The notes below the pieces were generated by a model. It was not told the DNA's origin. It ran no database searches and worked only from the letters and a program-made list of their open reading frames with translations. Of a stretch of 64,000 bases of DNA, positions 59,935 to 64,000 are shown piece after piece (positions within the stretch are counted from its first letter, which is position 1; each line of letters starts with the position of its first letter). The position numbers were made by a program, and so were the translations under genes. The stretch covers positions 248,001 through 312,000 of the forward strand of contig NZ_JACATN010000006.1 in the NCBI RefSeq assembly GCF_018603515.1. Reading direction: 5' to 3'. Origin of the DNA: Zobellia barbeyronii (lineage in GTDB: Bacteria > Bacteroidota > Bacteroidia > Flavobacteriales > Flavobacteriaceae).

Positions 59935-61398
59935 ATGGGAAAAATGTATATTTCAAGTATTCTATTCATAATACTTGGTTTCAATGTAAATGCTCAAATA
60001 TTTGAGGTTAGCTATGATTCAAGCTTAATGGGAGAAGACTTTTCGGGAAATGTTCTACTCTATCTTTCAAAGGAAAAAAAATCACCCAAAGACATATTTG
60101 TTGGCCTTGAATTGACTCCTGTCTACAGGGTTGCAGTTGAAGATTTAAAAGCTAATGAAATTGTGATTTTCAATGATGACGCTATATCATATCCTGTAGA
60201 ACTATCCAATATTGAGAGAGGAAAATATTATGTACAAGCTGTGTTTGACATGAATCTTGGGGATGCTAATATTGGCTCAAGTTCTGGTAATATTTACTCT
60301 GAATCAACACAAATAAACCTAAACAAAGATTTTGACAAGGTCTTCAAGATTGAAGCAAATAAGGTTATTGAAGCCATAAAATTCAATGAAACCGAATTTT
60401 TGAAAGAGTTGAGTGTAAAATCAGAACTCTTAAGCAAGTTTCATAAAAAAGATGTTTTAGTAAATGCAGCGGTGAGCTTACCTGAAGAATACTATAATCA
60501 ACCTGATAAAGATTACCCTGTTATCTTTTCTATTTTTGGTTTTGGAGCCAATTACAAATTACATTCTGGACATAATGGTTTTTTGGGGCGGCTGGGCGAG
60601 CAACCAGCCATTGTAATTTATTTAGATGGCAATTGTCCAGAAGGTCATTCCACATATGCAAATAGCGATGTTAATGGACCTTGGGGAGATGCACTAGTAA
60701 AGGAATTTATTCCTGCCCTAAACCAAAAATATAGAACCAATGGTGCCTTTTTATTACATGGGCACAGTAGCGGAGGCTGGACTACTCTTTGGCTACAAGT
60801 AAACTACCCAAAAACATTTGCGGGAGCTTGGGCAAGTGCACCAGACCAAGTAGATTTTAGAAATTATCAAAACGTAAATATTTATGAATCCAATAATATC
60901 TTTTATAGCGAAAAAGGTACTCCCTTACCTGTATTTACGATAGCTGGCCGTATTCCTGTAATTAGCACGAAAGACTTTTATAGAACTGAACATGTTCTTT
61001 ACAGAGGTTCACAGATTCATTCTTTTGACGCCGTTTTTGGAGGATACGATGAAGCTGGCAATAGAATTAGGCTAGTTAACTCATCTACTGGTGAAATAAA
61101 TAAAAATGCCCTCCCGCTCTGGAAAAGATACGACCTCTCTATTATACTAAGAGAAAATTGGACAGACCTTAAGAAAGATTTAGGTGGTAAGATTAGAATA
61201 TCAGTCGGTACTAGCGATAATATATTCTTGAACCGTTCTGTTGAACTTTTAGAAAAAGAAATGAAATCATTAAATGCAAATATTAAATTTGACTATTTTC
61301 CTGGAGACCATTTTACTTTATTTACAGAAGATTATAAGAAAGATGGAGTTGATTTTTTAGAAAAAAACTATAACACCTGGTTAAACAAAAAGAAATAA
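59935..61398 (+). CDS. Secreted esterase of the alpha/beta-hydrolase (esterase D-like) family
   Basis: The 487-residue protein begins with a signal peptide (MYISSILFIILGFNVNAQ), so the ATG at 59935 is preferred over the one at 59857. It has an N-terminal beta-rich domain and a C-terminal putative esterase domain with the nucleophile elbow GHSSGG at residues 276-281 (Ser278) and a late His in FPGDHFTLF. Family members deacylate carbohydrate esters, siderophore esters or peptides. The upstream CBM-like lipoprotein suggests a polysaccharide substrate; this is inference. An M28 peptidase gene follows after 39 bp. Confidence 0.83.
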   Translation: MGKMYISSILFIILGFNVNAQIFEVSYDSSLMGEDFSGNVLLYLSKEKKSPKDIFVGLELTPVYRVAVEDLKANEIVIFNDDAISYPVELSNIERGKYYVQAVFDMNLGDANIGSSSGNIYSESTQINLNKDFDKVFKIEANKVIEAIKFNETEFLKELSVKSELLSKFHKKDVLVNAAVSLPEEYYNQPDKDYPVIFSIFGFGANYKLHSGHNGFLGRLGEQPAIVIYLDGNCPEGHSTYANSDVNGPWGDALVKEFIPALNQKYRTNGAFLLHGHSSGGWTTLWLQVNYPKTFAGAWASAPDQVDFRNYQNVNIYESNNIFYSEKGTPLPVFTIAGRIPVISTKDFYRTEHVLYRGSQIHSFDAVFGGYDEAGNRIRLVNSSTGEINKNALPLWKRYDLSIILRENWTDLKKDLGGKIRISVGTSDNIFLNRSVELLEKEMKSLNANIKFDYFPGDHFTLFTEDYKKDGVDFLEKNYNTWLNKKK

Positions 61399-61437
61399 AG
61401 CATGCCTACAAGGGTCTACCTATTTAAAATATCAATT

Positions 61438-63054
61438 ATGAAGAATTACTTAATGCTTTTGGTGGTTGTCTTATTTTTAAGTTGCAAAAGCAACAACAAA
61501 ACTACTGAAGAGTTGGCTGAAGTTGACCAAACCACTATTGCCAAACATATTGAGCGTCTAGCATCAGATGAATTTCTTGGAAGAAAACCGTTTACTGAAG
61601 GTGAGGTTAAAACGGTAAACTATTTAAAAGATGAGTTCGAAAAAATAGGCGTCCTTCCCGGAAATGGGGATAGCTTTTTCCAAGAGGTCCCCATGGTTGA
61701 AATTACAGGTACACCTTCAGAAAAGATGGTTGTTTCCGGAAAAGATGGAAGTTTTAATTTGGACGTTTTAAAAGATTTTGTTGCCGTAACTAGTAAAGTG
61801 AAAACAGATGTAAGTCTGGACAACTCAGAACTTGTTTTTGCAGGTTATGGCATTGTTGCTCCAGAATATAATTGGAATGATTATGAAGGCGTTGATTGGA
61901 AAGGTAAAACTGCAGTGGTCCTAATTAATGACCCTGGTTTTCAGTCTGGAGATTCCACCTTGTTTAAAGGTAATGAAATGACGTACTATGGCCGTTGGAC
62001 CTACAAATACGAAGAGGCTGCAAGACAAGGAGCTAGCGGATTAATAATAATTCACGATACCGAGCCTGCTTCTTATGGTTGGAACGTAATAGAATCTGGA
62101 TGGAGCGGAGCTAAATTAATTATTGAAAGTAACTTGCCCCTTCTTGATGTTGAGTCTTGGATAAGTAATGAGAGTGCGCAAAAAATTTTTGATGCTTCTA
62201 TCATGAAAGGTGAGGATTATAAAACCCTTGCAAGAATTAAAGGATTTAAAGCTACTTCGCTAGATTTAAATGTTTCCGTCGCCATTCAGAACAAAATTAA
62301 AAAAGATGTTTCTAAAAATGTAGTTGCCCTAATACCGGGTACAGAAAGGAAGGATGAAGTTATTATCTATTCCGCACATTGGGATCACTTTGGTATTGGT
62401 AAAGCCATTGATGGAGACTCTATTTACAATGGTGCTATAGATAATGCATCTGGTACTGCAGCTCTATTGGCTATTGCCGAAGCTTTCAAGAAAAGTACAC
62501 CTACAAAACGTTCCATCGCTTTTATAGCCCTTACCGGAGAAGAGCAAGGTTTGCTGGGTTCTGCCTTTTATGCTGAGAACCCCATTTTTGACCCTAAAAA
62601 AACAGTTGCCAATATTAATATTGATGCACTAAATAGTCCCGGAAAAATGAAAGACCTAACCATTACTGGTTACGGACAATCAGAAATGGATGAATATGCA
62701 GAAGCAGCTGCGCTAAAACAAGACCGTTATATTATTCAAGATCCTGATGCTGATAAAGGATATTTCTTTAGATCGGATCATTTTAATTTTGCGAAAATTG
62801 GTATTCCTGCCCTCTATGCAAGTGGTTCCTATGAAGGATTTGACACCAGTATTGAGGAGGTAAAGAAAATCAAAGAAAACTACCTTATGCATATATATCA
62901 TCAACCGTCTGATGAATACGATGCTGCAACGAGTGATTTAAGTGGTGTTCAGTTTGATTTACAGTTATTTTTTGAGGTAGGTTCAAAATTGGCTAATGAA
63001 GATTATTTTCCAAAATATTACGCTGGTAGCGAGTTTAGAGCGGTTATAAAGTAA
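61438..63054 (+). CDS. M28 family peptidase lipoprotein with PA domain
   Basis: The 538-residue protein has a lipoprotein signal (VVLFLSC, about Cys16), a PA-type insert (VVLINDPGFQSGDSTLF), and an M28 aminopeptidase domain. Zinc ligands lie in SAHWDHFG (His314, Asp316 or nearby), NGAIDNASGTAALLA, TGEEQGLLGS and SDHFNFAKIGIPAL. The ATG at 61438 is chosen because it starts the signal peptide directly. It cleaves N-terminal residues of peptides outside the cytoplasm. The esterase gene upstream ends 39 bp earlier on the same strand; whether the two share a transcript is not clear. Confidence 0.88.
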   Translation: MKNYLMLLVVVLFLSCKSNNKTTEELAEVDQTTIAKHIERLASDEFLGRKPFTEGEVKTVNYLKDEFEKIGVLPGNGDSFFQEVPMVEITGTPSEKMVVSGKDGSFNLDVLKDFVAVTSKVKTDVSLDNSELVFAGYGIVAPEYNWNDYEGVDWKGKTAVVLINDPGFQSGDSTLFKGNEMTYYGRWTYKYEEAARQGASGLIIIHDTEPASYGWNVIESGWSGAKLIIESNLPLLDVESWISNESAQKIFDASIMKGEDYKTLARIKGFKATSLDLNVSVAIQNKIKKDVSKNVVALIPGTERKDEVIIYSAHWDHFGIGKAIDGDSIYNGAIDNASGTAALLAIAEAFKKSTPTKRSIAFIALTGEEQGLLGSAFYAENPIFDPKKTVANINIDALNSPGKMKDLTITGYGQSEMDEYAEAAALKQDRYIIQDPDADKGYFFRSDHFNFAKIGIPALYASGSYEGFDTSIEEVKKIKENYLMHIYHQPSDEYDAATSDLSGVQFDLQLFFEVGSKLANEDYFPKYYAGSEFRAVIK

Positions 63055-63110
63055 TTGAAACTAACACAACCCGTATTGAATGCGCCATACTAATCCTGAA
63101 AAATAAAATT

Positions 63111-63554
63111 TTGAAAGAAACCTTAATAGAGTTATTTACCAGAGATTTAAATACCTTGAAGAATGAAATTGCCCTGTACAGTGATGATACTACTTTATGG
63201 AAGGTTGAAAATTCGATTAAAAATTCTGGCGGAAATCTATGTCTTCATATCATAGGCAACTTAAAAACATTTATTGGTAATGCATTGGCCCTAGATGACT
63301 ACATCCGTAGAAGAGATTTTGAGTTTTCTGGGAAAAATGTGGATAGGACTATACTTTACAAAGAAATAGACGAAACAATTTCTATAGTAACTAAAGGAAT
63401 TAGTATGCTTAGCGATGATCAGCTAAATGGAAATTATCCTGCACTTATTTGGAAAAATGAAACAAAAACTGATTTCACACTCATTCATTTACACTCCCAT
63501 TTAACTTACCATCTTGGACAGATAAACTATCATAGAAGACTTTTAGAACATTAA
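63111..63554 (+). CDS. DinB/YfiT-superfamily protein
   Basis: The 147-residue protein is a four-helix DinB-fold member with metal-type histidines: LCLHIIGNLKTFIGNAL (His43) and HLHSHLTYHLGQINYHRRL (C-terminal His cluster). Superfamily members include thiol transferases and enzymes of low-molecular-weight thiol metabolism, so a thiol-related function is possible but unproven. The start is TTG at 63111; the frame is open further upstream but no ATG occurs there. A terminator follows 3 bp after the stop codon. Confidence 0.78.
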   Translation: MKETLIELFTRDLNTLKNEIALYSDDTTLWKVENSIKNSGGNLCLHIIGNLKTFIGNALALDDYIRRRDFEFSGKNVDRTILYKEIDETISIVTKGISMLSDDQLNGNYPALIWKNETKTDFTLIHLHSHLTYHLGQINYHRRLLEH

Positions 63555-63557
63555 TAG

Positions 63558-63608
63558 AAAAAATGAAAAGCGGTAAATTGGATTATCTGTAGCAGCGCTT
63601 CATTTTTT
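63558..63608 (+). terminator. Rho-independent terminator after the DinB-family gene
   Basis: AAAAAATGAAAAGCG (63558-63572) pairs with CGCTTCATTTTTT (63596-63608) with small bulges; the right arm ends in T6. It starts 3 bp after the stop codon. Confidence 0.72.
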
Positions 63609-63662
63609 AACCTTGCCCAAAGGAATACATTTTCTATTAATTTCTAAATAATCACTTATAAT

Positions 63663-63681
63663 TCACTCTATTTTAGAGTGA
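63663..63681. repeat. 8-bp inverted repeat downstream of the DinB-family gene
   Basis: TCACTCTA (63663-63670) and TAGAGTGA (63674-63681) form a perfect stem with a 3-nt loop in the gap before the minus-strand fragment at the right edge. It could stop transcripts arriving from the right edge, though no T tract is present on the minus strand. Confidence 0.35.
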
Positions 63682-63823
63682 TAAATATAATATGTGGTAA
63701 ACCTCAGAAAGAGCTAAAACGTATTATCCTACTGGACTGTCTGTTTTAATTAAAAAGCATTTTACATCCGTCGCAAAATAGTTCGTAAATCTAAACTTAC
63801 TGATTATAGCGATAACTCAACTA

Positions 63824-64000
63824 CTATTTCCGACTTTTCAAAAGCGCCATAGTCCACACATAATCGCCATCATGGGTAATACTTATTGATATCTCTAAAT
63901 GCTGTAAGTGCGAATACAAAATTCTACAACTAGGTTTTCCCGCTGCCCTATCCCTTGTAATTTCAATTTTATTAAAGGCTAAGGTCTCATTGGGATAAAC
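63824..64000 (-). CDS. C-terminal part of a phosphopantetheinyl-transferase-like protein
   Basis: The minus-strand frame is open from the right edge to a stop at 63824, giving 58 residues. It contains KIEITRDRAAGKPSC and EISISITHDGDYVWTMALL, resembling the last segment of AcpS/Sfp-type transferases, where GKP and an S(I/L)(S/T)H pattern precede the final strand. These enzymes attach 4'-phosphopantetheine to carrier proteins. The gene start and the catalytic Asp/Glu region lie outside the window, so the call is tentative. Confidence 0.6.
   Translation of the reverse strand, partial: VYPNETLAFNKIEITRDRAAGKPSCRILYSHLQHLEISISITHDGDYVWTMALLKSRK

Noticed and set aside
1-64000. tRNA, rRNA, CRISPR, prophage or transposon
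   Set aside because: No convincing cloverleaf, repeat array, integrase, transposase or phage structural gene was seen.

Overview
The window is about 64 kb of low-GC, mostly housekeeping chromosome from a member of the Bacteroidota, almost certainly a marine-type Flavobacteriaceae. The evidence is the gldI gliding lipoprotein gene, family-restricted genes (DUF3810, DUF5683, DUF6122, DUF6503, OstA-like, DUF349), start codons without Shine-Dalgarno sequences, and repeated TAnnTTTG boxes, the -7 element of the Bacteroidota housekeeping sigma factor. The genus cannot be fixed from the sequence alone. I saw no tRNA or rRNA gene, CRISPR array, prophage or insertion sequence.

Region by region. 1-1.25 kb: the end of a PQQ-type sugar dehydrogenase gene and a small cytochrome c. 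1.25-9.06 kb: a compact peptidoglycan-recycling locus, with a DeoR-type regulator and murQ on the minus strand, divergent from a NagB/PIG-L deacetylase fusion, an AmpG-like permease, a NagZ-like hexosaminidase and anmK. 9.2-13.5 kb: acs, an MFS exporter, udk and a DivIC/FtsB-like gene. 13.9-18.8 kb: parA-parB-DUF5683-dapB-lepB. 18.8-37.9 kb: moeA, DUF3810, pepD, DUF805, a GH5 lipoprotein, a cyclophilin-FKBP fusion, gldI, a DHH phosphoesterase, a PhoD-type phosphatase, ndk, DUF721, recF, a TPR protein, ribH, mutL, two rhomboids, an EEP-family protein, DUF6122 and wbqC. 37.9-41.1 kb: a molybdenum-cofactor operon (moaD-moaC-mobA-moeB-like-TSUP). 42-58.6 kb: core genes including an rRNA/tRNA methyltransferase, an M48 protease, RelA/SpoT, Fur, purA, an LptA/OstA-like protein, a class III aminotransferase, a TPR protein, two tandem DUF368 genes, aroE, DUF349 and an FAH-family enzyme. 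58.7-63.6 kb: a more accessory group with a carbohydrate-binding-like lipoprotein, an esterase, an M28 peptidase and a DinB-family protein. A phosphopantetheinyl-transferase-like fragment runs off the right edge.

How the genes work together. AmpG would import muropeptides, the NagZ-like enzyme would release GlcNAc and anhydro-MurNAc, AnmK would phosphorylate the latter to MurNAc-6-P, MurQ would convert that to GlcNAc-6-P, and the NagB/PIG-L fusion could deacetylate and deaminate it to fructose-6-P. A 15-bp direct repeat lies between the regulator and the fusion gene and is a candidate operator.

The strongest structural signal concerns gene order. Reversing the block between about 18.77 and 37.93 kb would place wbqC-DUF6122 behind lepB and moeA behind the Moco operon at the same time. 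This suggests an ancestral ~19-kb inversion that swapped the tails of two operons. Other points worth a look are a MutL without its endonuclease motif, a Fur without its CxxC zinc site, tandem polyprenyl-phosphate-translocase-family genes, and several -7 boxes so close to the start codon that leaderless transcription is possible.
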